Part shown: positions 41,249 through 49,548 of the stretch, one piece after another
Layout: each line of letters opens with the position of its first letter
How positions within the stretch are numbered: position 1 is the first letter of the stretch
Assembly: GCA_041741415.1 (NCBI GenBank)
Contig: JBGSKC010000063.1
Location: 1-64,000, forward strand
Direction of reading: 5' to 3'
Source: JANQTF01 sp041741415
Lineage (GTDB): Bacteria; Bacteroidota; Bacteroidia; J057
Length of the DNA stretch: 64,000 bases
Notes under the pieces: model-generated
Seen by the model: the letters and a program-made list of their open reading frames with translations, nothing else
Told to the model about the DNA's origin: nothing
The model's database searches: none
Translations under genes and position numbers: made by a program

Positions 41249-42985
41249 TCAGTTACTTTTTTCCACCTGATCCAACCACCCAAAAAACAGGAACGCATTG
41301 GCATTCCAGTTGATGGCCACCTCGTTGGTGCTGTAGCTGCACCAGGCATCCAGATATTTCAGCGCCGGCAAAGAACTGGGATATGCTTCGCAATCCTGCA
41401 GCTTTACCACGTTCTGCGGCCCCCCCACCAGAAAACCCGGCACAGGCTCCGGCACATCATCCACCTTCGAAGGGCGGTGATGAATGTCCATCGGCGAACG
41501 CTCTCCCATCCCTGTGATCATGCACAAATCCAGCGGGTTCTGCCCCAGCAAATAAGCGCCCACTTCCCCTGCTTCTCTGTTAAAATTCCGGCGGGTGTCC
41601 AGCCTGCCCGTCATCAGGAACCATAGGCCCATTTTCGCCACGATCGAGTTGCTGCCCCAGTTAAAATCGTTTTCGTTGAGGCCCATTGGCGAATGGTAGG
41701 GGTTGACCCTGCTGTGTTCTTTCATTCTCCCGGCCCGCCAGGCAGCCTGTTCCCGCCAGGCCAGCCGCTCCTGCTCACTCAGGCGGTTCACATGCAGGCT
41801 CATCGAGAGCATCGCAGTCCAGGAGGCATCGCCGTGGAAGGGATAGCGGCTTTGTGCCACAGCCAGCAGCCGCTGTGCCGGGCTGGTTTCCTCCCTTTTT
41901 CCGGTGCTCAGCCAGCGCTCCATGGCAGCCCAGGCCCATTCATCTTCGAGAAAACTGTCTTTGTATTCCCCTGTTTTCACATCGGCAGGGTTGGCAAATG
42001 TCAGATCCGGATGCGCCAGGCACCAAATCCAGGCCCGCTCTGCTGCCGCCAGACACTCATCCACCAGGCCTGGCAACTGCGCCTCATGCCGCACGAGCAC
42101 CCTGCCTGCCTGGGCCATGCAGGCAACAAAACTCAGGGTCGAACTTGTCGCTTTCCCGATCAGGAAGCGCTCATCCTGGTCCCCCTCCGGCATTACCAGC
42201 TCCGCATGGTGCAGGGCCGTGAGTTTGTGGGGCACAAAGCCCGAAGGATCCTGGATCGCCAGCAGGTAGCGAATGCCCACCAGCGCCTCGTCCACAAGGT
42301 CGGGCAGCTCATTCCCCGACTCCGGGATGTCCAGATCAAGTGTCTCCCAACTTTCGTCCAGCTCTGTCAGATGCAGCAGGGACCAGGCGACAAAGGCAGT
42401 GGGGCCGGTGTATTTGCCATAATCACCGGCATCATACCAGCCGCCGGGAAAGGCAAAAGTTGCTCCCGCAGGCCTTGGGTCGGAGGCAGCGGAAGGGTGA
42501 ACTTTCACTGCCTGATCAGGATGGCCGGCCCCCCGTGCCCAGGCACCAGCCAGACCGGCATCCAGCGGCTGGGAGCAGCGCTGAAAATACAGGCTCCGAA
42601 CCAGTTGCTTCACAACCTCCCGGCCGGGCTGCTCCGCCACCCGAAAAGGCACGCGGCTACCCCCTGAAAGCACCAGCACATAGTCTCCTGCCTGGTTCAG
42701 CGCCGAAAAATCTGCCCGCGACGCCCATTTCCCGCTGGCATCCCAGAGCTGCCCCGGGCCTGTGGTTCCGGTCAGAAGAGTGTCGCCTGCCTGGTTCAGC
42801 ACCCAAAAAGGCCCTGCTTCGGCCTCCTCCACCACAGCGACCTTGCTGCCGGATACGCTGAAACTCACCTGGTTGAGGTGAACCGAATCAGCCGGGGGCA
42901 CAGTTGGCAGGGTTGAGGGCTGGCAGGAAAATCCGCTGAGAAGCGGGAAGACAAGCAGGCTGGTGAAGCTGAGGAAAATATTCAT
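41249..42985 (-). CDS. Lipoprotein glycoside hydrolase family 9 (endoglucanase-type)
   Basis: The 578-residue protein starts at ATG 42985 with a lipoprotein signal (LLSGFSC, Cys21). An N-terminal Ig-like CelD_N domain (about 35-120) precedes the (alpha/alpha)6 GH9 domain. The catalytic base pair is in GGWYDAGDYGKY (Asp185 and Asp188), the conserved His region is RSPMDIHHRPS and the catalytic acid is Glu555 in YSTNEVAINWNANAF. GH9 enzymes cut beta-1,4-glucans or related links, and some act as exo-glucosaminidases. A lipid anchor and no carbohydrate-binding module suggest it trims oligosaccharides at the cell envelope. It lies 117 bases after xylA on the same strand. Confidence 0.92.
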   Translation of the reverse strand: MNIFLSFTSLLVFPLLSGFSCQPSTLPTVPPADSVHLNQVSFSVSGSKVAVVEEAEAGPFWVLNQAGDTLLTGTTGPGQLWDASGKWASRADFSALNQAGDYVLVLSGGSRVPFRVAEQPGREVVKQLVRSLYFQRCSQPLDAGLAGAWARGAGHPDQAVKVHPSAASDPRPAGATFAFPGGWYDAGDYGKYTGPTAFVAWSLLHLTELDESWETLDLDIPESGNELPDLVDEALVGIRYLLAIQDPSGFVPHKLTALHHAELVMPEGDQDERFLIGKATSSTLSFVACMAQAGRVLVRHEAQLPGLVDECLAAAERAWIWCLAHPDLTFANPADVKTGEYKDSFLEDEWAWAAMERWLSTGKREETSPAQRLLAVAQSRYPFHGDASWTAMLSMSLHVNRLSEQERLAWREQAAWRAGRMKEHSRVNPYHSPMGLNENDFNWGSNSIVAKMGLWFLMTGRLDTRRNFNREAGEVGAYLLGQNPLDLCMITGMGERSPMDIHHRPSKVDDVPEPVPGFLVGGPQNVVKLQDCEAYPSSLPALKYLDAWCSYSTNEVAINWNANAFLFFGWLDQVEKSN

Positions 42986-43102
42986 AAGGCCGGCGGGGAG
43001 CTGGTAGGTGAATCGGAGGAGGTCAGGGCTTGCCCGCAAATGGAATGCCGGGGAAGAGCACACGCTCCACCCCGGAAACCTGAAACTGGCAGGGGCTCTC
43101 CC

Positions 43103-44419
43103 CTACCCTCTCATGACAAACCTGTTGAGCAGGTTTTCATACCATTCTTGTCTGCCCGAAATCAGTTCAGGATCAGGGGTTTGCAGGGCTAATGCAGTCA
43201 GTTGTTCCAGAGTGAGTTTGCCTTGTTCGAAGGCTGCTCCCTGCCCGCTGTCGTAGCTGGCGTAGCGCTGTTTCCTGGCTGCTTCAAAGCGGCCGTCGTC
43301 GAGGATGGCCTGGGCCGTGAGCAGTGCTTTGGCAAAGGCATCCATCCCCCCGATGTGGGCATAGAACAGATCAGCGGCGTCGGTGCTGTTGCGGCGCACC
43401 TTGGCATCAAAATTAACGCCGCCATGTGAAAACCCATTTGTTTGCAGGATTACCAGCATTGCCTCGGTGAGTTCGAGCAGGTTGTTGGGAAACTGGTCGG
43501 TATCCCAGCCATTCTGGTGGTCGCCGCGGTTGGCGTCGATAGAGCCGAGCTTTCCTGCGGCGGCGGCCACAGCGAGCTCATGCTCGAAGGTGTGGCCCGC
43601 CAGGGTGGCGTGGTTCACCTCAATGTTCAGGGCGAAATCGTCGAGCAGGTCCTGTTCCCGGAGAAAACCAAGCACGGTGGCTGCATCGAAATCGTACTGG
43701 TGCTTGCTGGGCTCTGCTGGTTTGGGTTCAATGAAAAAGGTACCATGGAAGCCCTGCTGGCGGCCATAGTCGCGGGCGAGGCGCAGGAAAGCCCCGAGGT
43801 GGTCCTGCTCCCGCTTGAGGTCGGTGTTGAGCAGGCTCATGTAGCCTTCGCGGCCGCCCCAGAACACATAGCCGGTGCCGCCAAGCTTGATTGTGGCATC
43901 AATGGCGTGTTTTACCTGGGCAGCGCCGTAGGTGAGCACCCTGAAATCGGGGTTGGTGGCAGCCCCGTTCATGTAGCGGGGATTTGAAAAGAGGTTAGCC
44001 GTTCCCCAAAGGAGTTTGATGCCGGTTTCCTGCTGCTTTTGCAGGGCGTAATCAGTGATCTGGTCGAGGCGCTTGTGAAACTCAGACAGGGAGTCGGGCT
44101 CATCGACGAGGTCCACGTCGTGGAAGCAGTAGAAGCCCAGGCCGAGCTTAGTCATGAATTCAAACGCGGCGTCCATCTTGTCATGGGCCCGCTGCATGGG
44201 GTCGGCGGCATTGTTCCAGGGCAGGGGGCGGGGACCCGGCCCGAAGGGGTCTCCACCGGAATTGCAGAGGCTGTGCCAGTAGGCGCAGGCGAAGCGGAGG
44301 TGCTCGGCCATTGTTTTTCCGCCCACAACCTGGCTGGCATTGTACCAGCGAAATGCGAGGTCGTTATCGGTATCAGGGCCTTCGTAGCGGATGGGAGAGA
44401 TGGAGGGAAACCAATCCAT
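43103..44419 (-). CDS. xylA: Xylose isomerase
   Basis: The 438-residue cytosolic enzyme converts D-xylose to D-xylulose (and glucose to fructose). All hallmarks of the long (class II) XylA are present: His100 and Asp103 in YCFHDVDLVDE, VFWGGREGYMSLLNTD, Glu231 and Lys233 in FIEPKPAEP, Glu267 in NIEVNHATLAGH, Asp295 in SIDANRGD, the metal site in GWDTDQFP and Asp338 in GGVNFDAK. No xylulokinase gene is adjacent. It is probably the first gene of a unit with the GH9 gene. Two direct repeats lie just upstream of its start. Confidence 0.96.
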   Translation of the reverse strand: MDWFPSISPIRYEGPDTDNDLAFRWYNASQVVGGKTMAEHLRFACAYWHSLCNSGGDPFGPGPRPLPWNNAADPMQRAHDKMDAAFEFMTKLGLGFYCFHDVDLVDEPDSLSEFHKRLDQITDYALQKQQETGIKLLWGTANLFSNPRYMNGAATNPDFRVLTYGAAQVKHAIDATIKLGGTGYVFWGGREGYMSLLNTDLKREQDHLGAFLRLARDYGRQQGFHGTFFIEPKPAEPSKHQYDFDAATVLGFLREQDLLDDFALNIEVNHATLAGHTFEHELAVAAAAGKLGSIDANRGDHQNGWDTDQFPNNLLELTEAMLVILQTNGFSHGGVNFDAKVRRNSTDAADLFYAHIGGMDAFAKALLTAQAILDDGRFEAARKQRYASYDSGQGAAFEQGKLTLEQLTALALQTPDPELISGRQEWYENLLNRFVMRG

Positions 44420-44424
44420 ATGAC

Positions 44425-44453
44425 AGAGATGACAGTGTTGGCAGAGATGACAG
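44425..44453 (-). repeat. Direct repeats in front of xylA
   Basis: AGAGATGACAG occurs twice (44425-44435 and 44443-44453), offset by 18 bases, beginning six bases upstream of the xylA start codon. A regulator-binding pair is possible. Confidence 0.4.
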
Positions 44454-44584
44454 CGGGGAATCGGGGGATAAGTTACGGTGTGGGCGGGGTGATTTGCATC
44501 CTGTTCCTGGCTTTATCGGGTGGTCAAATGTTCATCATCCTGATGCGCAGATCAGCATTGCGATATCAGGCGTAAACGAGCATT

Positions 44585-44642
44585 ACTTTTTTTCCTTTGA
44601 AAAAGTGCTGTCTGTTACATTTTTTCCTTTGAAAAAATGTAA
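44585..44642 (+). promoter_or_regulatory. Tandem palindromes upstream of the ATPase gene
   Basis: Two similar hairpins share the core TTTTTTCCTTTGAAAAA. The first pairs ACTTTTT with AAAAAGT (44585-44606). The second is a perfect 11-bp stem, TTACATTTTTT with AAAAAATGTAA (44615-44642). Each left arm contains a near -7 element (TACTTTTT, TACATTTT). They end 26 bases before the ATG at 44669. A self-regulated promoter or attenuator is plausible. Confidence 0.6.
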
Positions 44643-44668
44643 ACTTGTTCCCTTCAAGGTTGGGAAAA

Positions 44669-45970
44669 ATGAAAAGAGCCATTTACGCTTCATTGGTCAG
44701 CTGGAAAAATGCTCCTCACCGCAAACCTTTGATCCTTCAGGGAGCACGACAGGTAGGGAAAACCTGGCTGATGAAGGAATTTGGACAGAACGAATTTGAG
44801 CGTGTTGTCTATGTGAATTTCGAGAGCAGCGAGCGGCTGAAGTGGATATTCGAAGCCGATTTTGACATCAATCGCATCATCCCGATTCTTGAAATAGAAG
44901 CTGGACACCGCATAGACCCCGGCAATACCCTGCTCATTTTTGACGAGATCCAGGAGGCACCCAAAGGACTTACAGCACTCAAGTATTTCTGCGAACAAGC
45001 CCCTCAATACCACCTTATCGCTGCTGGTTCGCTGTTGGGGGTTTCTTTGCAGAAAAGCACATCATTTCCGGTCGGCAAGGTGGATTTCATGCGGATGTAT
45101 CCGATGAGCTTTTTTGAGTTTCTGGACAATGCAGGACATAGCCTGCTGAAAGAGAATATAGAGAATCAAAACTGGTCTGTGATCGGGGCCTTTCATGAAA
45201 AACTGGTGGATTTGCTGCGGCTTTACTACTTTATCGGAGGGATGCCGGAAGCAGTGAACAGGTACATCGAAACCGGCGACTTAAAGGAAGTGCGCGAGGT
45301 TCAGAAAAAAATCCTGATTGGCTATGAGCATGATTTTGCGAAGCACGCCCCTGTTGAGGTGGTGCCCAAAATCAGGCTGGTGTGGCACTCCTTGCTCAGC
45401 CAGCTGGCGAAGGACAACAGAAAGTTCATTTATGGCCAGGTCAGGAAAGGGGCACGGGCAAAGGAATTTGAGGCTGCCATCAATTGGCTCGCCGATGCAG
45501 GCCTCGTGCTAAAGGTGGGCCTGGTAAATAAACCAGTCATTCCTCTGAATGCTTATGCAGACCTGGATGCGTTCAAACTATATTTTGTGGACATTGGGTT
45601 GATGAACGCCATGGCCAGCCTTGACCCTAAAATCCTGCTTGAAAAGAACAGCATCCTCACAGAGTTCAAAGGAGCTTTGACAGAACAATTCGTAGCGCAG
45701 CAATTGAACATCAACCACGAACTTTACTACTGGACAGCACCCAACGCCACCGCTGAAATCGACTTTTTGATTCAATCACAAAACGCCATCATTCCCATTG
45801 AGGTGAAGGCTGAGGAAAACCTGAAATCCAAAAGTTTGAAGTCGTTTGCCGAAAAATACAAACCCGAATCAGCCCTCCGGACCTCCATGAGCCAGCACCG
45901 GGTGCAGGACTGGATGGTGAATATACCCTTGTATGCCGCGATGACAATTGGATTGTCTGACCTTAGCTGA
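44669..45970 (+). CDS. AAA-family ATPase with DUF4143 domain
   Basis: The 433-residue protein has an N-terminal AAA domain (about 1-170) with Walker A LQGARQVGKTWL, YVNFESSERLKWIF, and Walker B TLLIFDEIQEAPKGLTALKYF. Next come the sensor-like LIAAGSLLGVSL and VDFMRMYPMSFFEFL typical of the family. The C-terminal DUF4143 part (about 200-430) contains YYWTAPNATAEIDFLIQ and IPIEVKAEENLKSKSLK, a nuclease-like (PD-(D/E)xK type) pattern with E-ID and EVKA. These ATPases are very numerous in Bacteroidota; no cellular role is firmly established. ATG 44669 is preferred to the in-frame TTG at 44645. It converges with the ROK gene. Confidence 0.92.
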   Translation: MKRAIYASLVSWKNAPHRKPLILQGARQVGKTWLMKEFGQNEFERVVYVNFESSERLKWIFEADFDINRIIPILEIEAGHRIDPGNTLLIFDEIQEAPKGLTALKYFCEQAPQYHLIAAGSLLGVSLQKSTSFPVGKVDFMRMYPMSFFEFLDNAGHSLLKENIENQNWSVIGAFHEKLVDLLRLYYFIGGMPEAVNRYIETGDLKEVREVQKKILIGYEHDFAKHAPVEVVPKIRLVWHSLLSQLAKDNRKFIYGQVRKGARAKEFEAAINWLADAGLVLKVGLVNKPVIPLNAYADLDAFKLYFVDIGLMNAMASLDPKILLEKNSILTEFKGALTEQFVAQQLNINHELYYWTAPNATAEIDFLIQSQNAIIPIEVKAEENLKSKSLKSFAEKYKPESALRTSMSQHRVQDWMVNIPLYAAMTIGLSDLS

Positions 45971-45982
45971 GCCTGCCCCCCC

Positions 45983-46891
45983 CTACTCCACCAGCATCGC
46001 TGCGCCAAACACACCAGCACTGTCGCCGAGCTTGGGCCGCAAAATCGGGGTGTACATCTTGTGGTTGAACACATGCTTTTCGGCTTCGGCCACGCCGCGG
46101 GTGTAGATTTCATCAATATTGCCTACGCCGCCGCCGATCACAATGGCGTCAGGGTCGAGCAGGTTGATGATCGTCGAAATACCAATGCCAAAAAAGTGGA
46201 CCAGTCGATCTATCGTTGCCACAGCATGCGGGTCTTCGCCGGTGCGGGCCTTTTCTACAATCTCCTTCAAATGCAGTTCCTGACCCGCCTGGCTCTTATA
46301 GTAGCGCATCAGGTGAGGGCCTGCCAGCACGGTTTCGGTGCAGCCGACTTTACCGCAATAGCATTTTCCGCCCGACTCGTCGAGGTAATTGTGGCCCCAT
46401 TCCCCTGCAATTCCCTGCAGGCCCATGATCATTTTGCCGTTGACCACAATCCCGCCTCCCACACCGGTTCCCATGATCACCCCAAACACTACCTGGGCGT
46501 TTGGCACAACATCGGGCACAATGCCCAGCTTGGCTTCGGCCAGGGCAAAACAGTTGGCGTCGTTGACAAGCAGCACTGGAACGCCGAGGCTTTTGGAGAT
46601 ATCATCCTCAAGGGGCTGCCCGATCAGGCAGGTGGTGTTGCTGTTTTTGAGCTGGTTTAGCTGGGGGTCCATGGCACCCGGCGTGCCGATCCCGATGCGC
46701 TCAGGGCTCAGGCCGGTTTCGGCTTTCAGCATGTCCACGAGCCTCGTGATTTGCCCCACAATGTGGTGATAACCGTGCTGTTGCTCTGTTGGCACCCGCA
46801 GGCGGGCGATGGTTTGGTAATGATTGTCAGCATCCACCACGATGCCTTCTACTTTGGTGCCGCCAAGGTCAATGCCCCAGATGGGTTTCAT
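45983..46891 (-). CDS. ROK-family sugar kinase (glucokinase-like)
   Basis: The 302-residue cytosolic protein has the ATP-binding start GIDLGGTKVEGIVVD, the catalytic Asp111 in LLVNDANCFALAEA, the ROK signature region GTGVGGGIVVNGKMIMG and the sugar/zinc segment GEWGHNYLDESGGKCYCGKVGC (His167; Cys177, Cys179 and Cys184). There is no DNA-binding domain, so it is a kinase, not a repressor. Glucose is the most likely substrate, with other hexoses or N-acetyl sugars possible. It fits the GH9/XylA block as the entry step for released hexose. Confidence 0.92.
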   Translation of the reverse strand: MKPIWGIDLGGTKVEGIVVDADNHYQTIARLRVPTEQQHGYHHIVGQITRLVDMLKAETGLSPERIGIGTPGAMDPQLNQLKNSNTTCLIGQPLEDDISKSLGVPVLLVNDANCFALAEAKLGIVPDVVPNAQVVFGVIMGTGVGGGIVVNGKMIMGLQGIAGEWGHNYLDESGGKCYCGKVGCTETVLAGPHLMRYYKSQAGQELHLKEIVEKARTGEDPHAVATIDRLVHFFGIGISTIINLLDPDAIVIGGGVGNIDEIYTRGVAEAEKHVFNHKMYTPILRPKLGDSAGVFGAAMLVE

Positions 46892-47154
46892 AGGGAAAAA
46901 TTGGGAGGGTGAAGCGGAAAACAGGAACGAAAGGCCGTCAAAAAGGCATCAGCCGGGGTTCGAGGACCGGAAATTAAGCAAAGGCGGCAAGAAAAAGCAA
47001 AAAAGAAGCAGCGCCTCTAGTGAAGCGCTGCGAGCCATTCGGTTCGGGACAGGGCGGGATAGGGACTGACCCGAACGACGCGACACAGGCAGGGAGGAAG
47101 TAATAGACACCGGTCGCTGAAGGCTTTCAACAGGTAATATATGTAATTTTGTGG

Positions 47155-49104
47155 TTATGGCGCAAGCCCCAGCGGCACATTTGCCTGAAACTGGATAAAA
47201 GGGCGGAAATTCACCAGCGGAATTCGCAGCTCTTCCTCCCGAAAACTGGTGTTCAGCGTGGTGAGGCGCTCCACCAGGGTAATGCGGTTAGTCTGAACCT
47301 GCCATTGCCACCACACCGACGCGCTGATGCTCATGCCATTTCGCCTTTTCCAGCTCCCACCCGTCACCGGCCCGATTTGGTGGTTGCGTTGCCGCAGGTT
47401 AATCGGCGTCAACAAATTCTGAAGGTTTACCATGGAGGTGTTGAGGTAGCGAAGCTGTGCCACGTGCTTGAAGCCACCATCGATTTGCCATTGTACCTGC
47501 GTTTGCCGGGAACCTGCTCGCTGTAGCCGCCAATGCCAGTCGGCACGCGCGATCCACTGCGTGGTCGTGTCGAGGGTCGTTTCGGAGAAAGCTGCCCAGT
47601 TCAGGTAGGAAACATGCACCTGCCGCCGGTAGAGCTCCCCGTCAAACTGATGTGCCTGGCTCTGCCGGTAGCTCCACAACACACGGGTTTCAAGGTTGCG
47701 TGTGGACCGATCAGTCAAATTACGGTCTTCAAAATCTTTGATGTTGTAGGTCACATACACCGACTGCTCTCCCTCGATCCGCAGCCGGGCGGTGGGGTTC
47801 CAGAGATAAGAAAACTCCCATCGGAGGTTGTGCTGGGTGTAGTTGTCCTGAGAGCGCTCCCGAAACAGAAACGCATACCGCCGGGTGGAGCCCAGCAGGC
47901 GGGCCGTGGTGCGAAATTGTCGTGTCCAGGTGGCTTGCCAGGCGAGGCTGAGGCCGTAATTCAGCTCGTCGTGGTCGTCGAAATTATCCTCCAGCGGGGT
48001 GTCGTATTTCAAATAGCGGTTGGTGCCAATGAGATCAAACTGATGCCTTCGCCATGGCGTCGCCTGCAGCAGAAATTCAATGTTGGTCTGGTTGCGGAAA
48101 TAGTCCTTTTGCGCTTCGCGTTGCTGCACCCGCTCAAATTCACGTGCGGGCAAGCCGAGTGAATTCTCTACTTCATACCGGCGTGTGAGATATTGGTACT
48201 GATAAAGTACCGTGCCGCGAAGCCGCTCTGTTTCGAAGGAAACGCGTTGCGAGGACGACAGATCCAACTGCCCGAAGCGAAGGTCCTGAAATTCGGCCTG
48301 CCCCTCCCCCACCCGCTGGTAATCGAGTGTGCGGCGGGATTGAATCATGCGGTTGTCCGATTCCCATACCACCCCTGGCAGCAGGGGATAGCTCCACGCC
48401 AGGATTGCAGCAGCGGTGTCGGAGCGGATGCGCTCAACGGACGCGGCGCGGTAGTCGTTCATTTCATTGCTGCCGCCGAGGCCGGTAAAGGCGATCTGGG
48501 CACCTTCGTCGAATTGTTTGGCCCAGGTTGACTGCACATTGAGGTTGATCTGGCGGCGGGGCGAAAGGTCTTTGTAGCGGGCCAGGACGCGTGTGTCTGT
48601 TTGGAGGCCATCTTCCCATGACTGCTGCCAGGCGAGGATGAGGGCGGGCGAAAGGCCTTCGTCGAGGCGCCTGGAGCGATAATCCCAGCTGTAGCCCACA
48701 AGCGGCTGGATGCGAAGCTGGTCATTGGGTCGGTACTCACCGCCAAGGTAGGCACTGTATCGCTGGTTGCCCGAAGAGAAAAACTGGTCTACCTCCACCC
48801 AACTGCTGACTTTCCAGGCATCAGTGAGCCGGTAAAATTGCCAGAGATCGTGGTGAAATTGAAGTTGAACAAATCGGTTATCACTGCGGGAGCTGTTAAA
48901 CAAATTTTGCTGGTTGCCTTCCCACTGAAGCTGGTATCGCTTTCCCTCCCATCCAAACCGCCAGGCTGCATCTGTGCGGTAGGTGAAATTATTCTGGCGC
49001 TGAAACTGCACGTTGAGCTGGTTGCCGGGCTGCTGACCTGGCAGGAGCAATGGCAAAAAAAGCCATCCGCTGAACACCCAAAAGAACCGAAGATAGCTGC
49101 TCAC
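47155..49104 (-). CDS. Predicted outer-membrane beta-barrel protein
   Basis: With a GTG start at 49104 the 649-residue protein begins SSYLRFFWVFSGWLFLPLLLPGQQ, a good signal peptide. The rest shows alternating hydrophobic and polar strands rich in Trp, Tyr, Gln and Arg (FEYRPNDQLRIQPLVGYSWDYR-like, TARLRIEGEQSVYVTYNIKDFEDRN, WIARADWHWRLQRAG), as in large outer-membrane barrels. No plug or TonB-box region is seen. The open frame extends to 49389, but that extension is translated low-complexity repeat with an unlikely composition, so the longer version is rejected. An ATG at 49200 is the other possible start. No named family is recognised. Confidence 0.7.
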   Translation of the reverse strand: MSSYLRFFWVFSGWLFLPLLLPGQQPGNQLNVQFQRQNNFTYRTDAAWRFGWEGKRYQLQWEGNQQNLFNSSRSDNRFVQLQFHHDLWQFYRLTDAWKVSSWVEVDQFFSSGNQRYSAYLGGEYRPNDQLRIQPLVGYSWDYRSRRLDEGLSPALILAWQQSWEDGLQTDTRVLARYKDLSPRRQINLNVQSTWAKQFDEGAQIAFTGLGGSNEMNDYRAASVERIRSDTAAAILAWSYPLLPGVVWESDNRMIQSRRTLDYQRVGEGQAEFQDLRFGQLDLSSSQRVSFETERLRGTVLYQYQYLTRRYEVENSLGLPAREFERVQQREAQKDYFRNQTNIEFLLQATPWRRHQFDLIGTNRYLKYDTPLEDNFDDHDELNYGLSLAWQATWTRQFRTTARLLGSTRRYAFLFRERSQDNYTQHNLRWEFSYLWNPTARLRIEGEQSVYVTYNIKDFEDRNLTDRSTRNLETRVLWSYRQSQAHQFDGELYRRQVHVSYLNWAAFSETTLDTTTQWIARADWHWRLQRAGSRQTQVQWQIDGGFKHVAQLRYLNTSMVNLQNLLTPINLRQRNHQIGPVTGGSWKRRNGMSISASVWWQWQVQTNRITLVERLTTLNTSFREEELRIPLVNFRPFIQFQANVPLGLAP

Positions 49105-49548
49105 AGTACCAAGGTAGCGGAAAAATCCGGGAGAGAAGGTGGCAGCGAAGGGAGAAAATAAATCCCGTTTCGAAATCGGGAGAGGGGGAAAGTGACGCAT
49201 AACAGCGACCGGGATCTTTGATGAGCCGGGAACCGGGACCGCTGCGCTGCGAGAGGCGGGACAGGAGGCGAAGCCGGTCCATGAGCCCTCCTTCGACGAC
49301 GGCCAGAAGGCCTGCTCAGGATGACGCAGCGACGACCTAAAGGCCTGCTCAGAATGACGCGATGCAAGCGACGTCTTCCCTCCTGTCATGGTGAGCAGGC
49401 TGCTTCAGCCGTCGCCGAACCATGACAACCTGGCGTCCTCCTTCGACGACGGCCTGAAGGCCTGCTCAGGATGACGCAGCGACGACCTCAGGGCCCATTC
49501 CAGTCTGACTTCCGACTTCTGACCTCTGACTTCCGACCTCCGACATCT
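49105..49548. repeat. Intergenic spacer with mosaic low-complexity repeat
   Basis: There is no gene. The spacer contains the repeat family in the reverse orientation (CCGCTGCGCTGCGAGAGGCG near 49239, GAGGCGAAGCCGGTCCATGA near 49265). It also carries two near-identical copies of a second unit, CTCCTTCGACGACGGCC followed by CTGCTCAGGATGACGCAGCG (about 49289-49334 and 49439-49486). The end (GACTTCCGACTTCTGACCTC from about 49507) abuts the antiporter stop codon. Confidence 0.7.

Noticed and set aside
43103..46891. A complete polysaccharide utilisation locus
   Set aside because: No SusC/SusD pair or dedicated regulator is present; TonB receptors of the window lie elsewhere and lack SusD neighbours.
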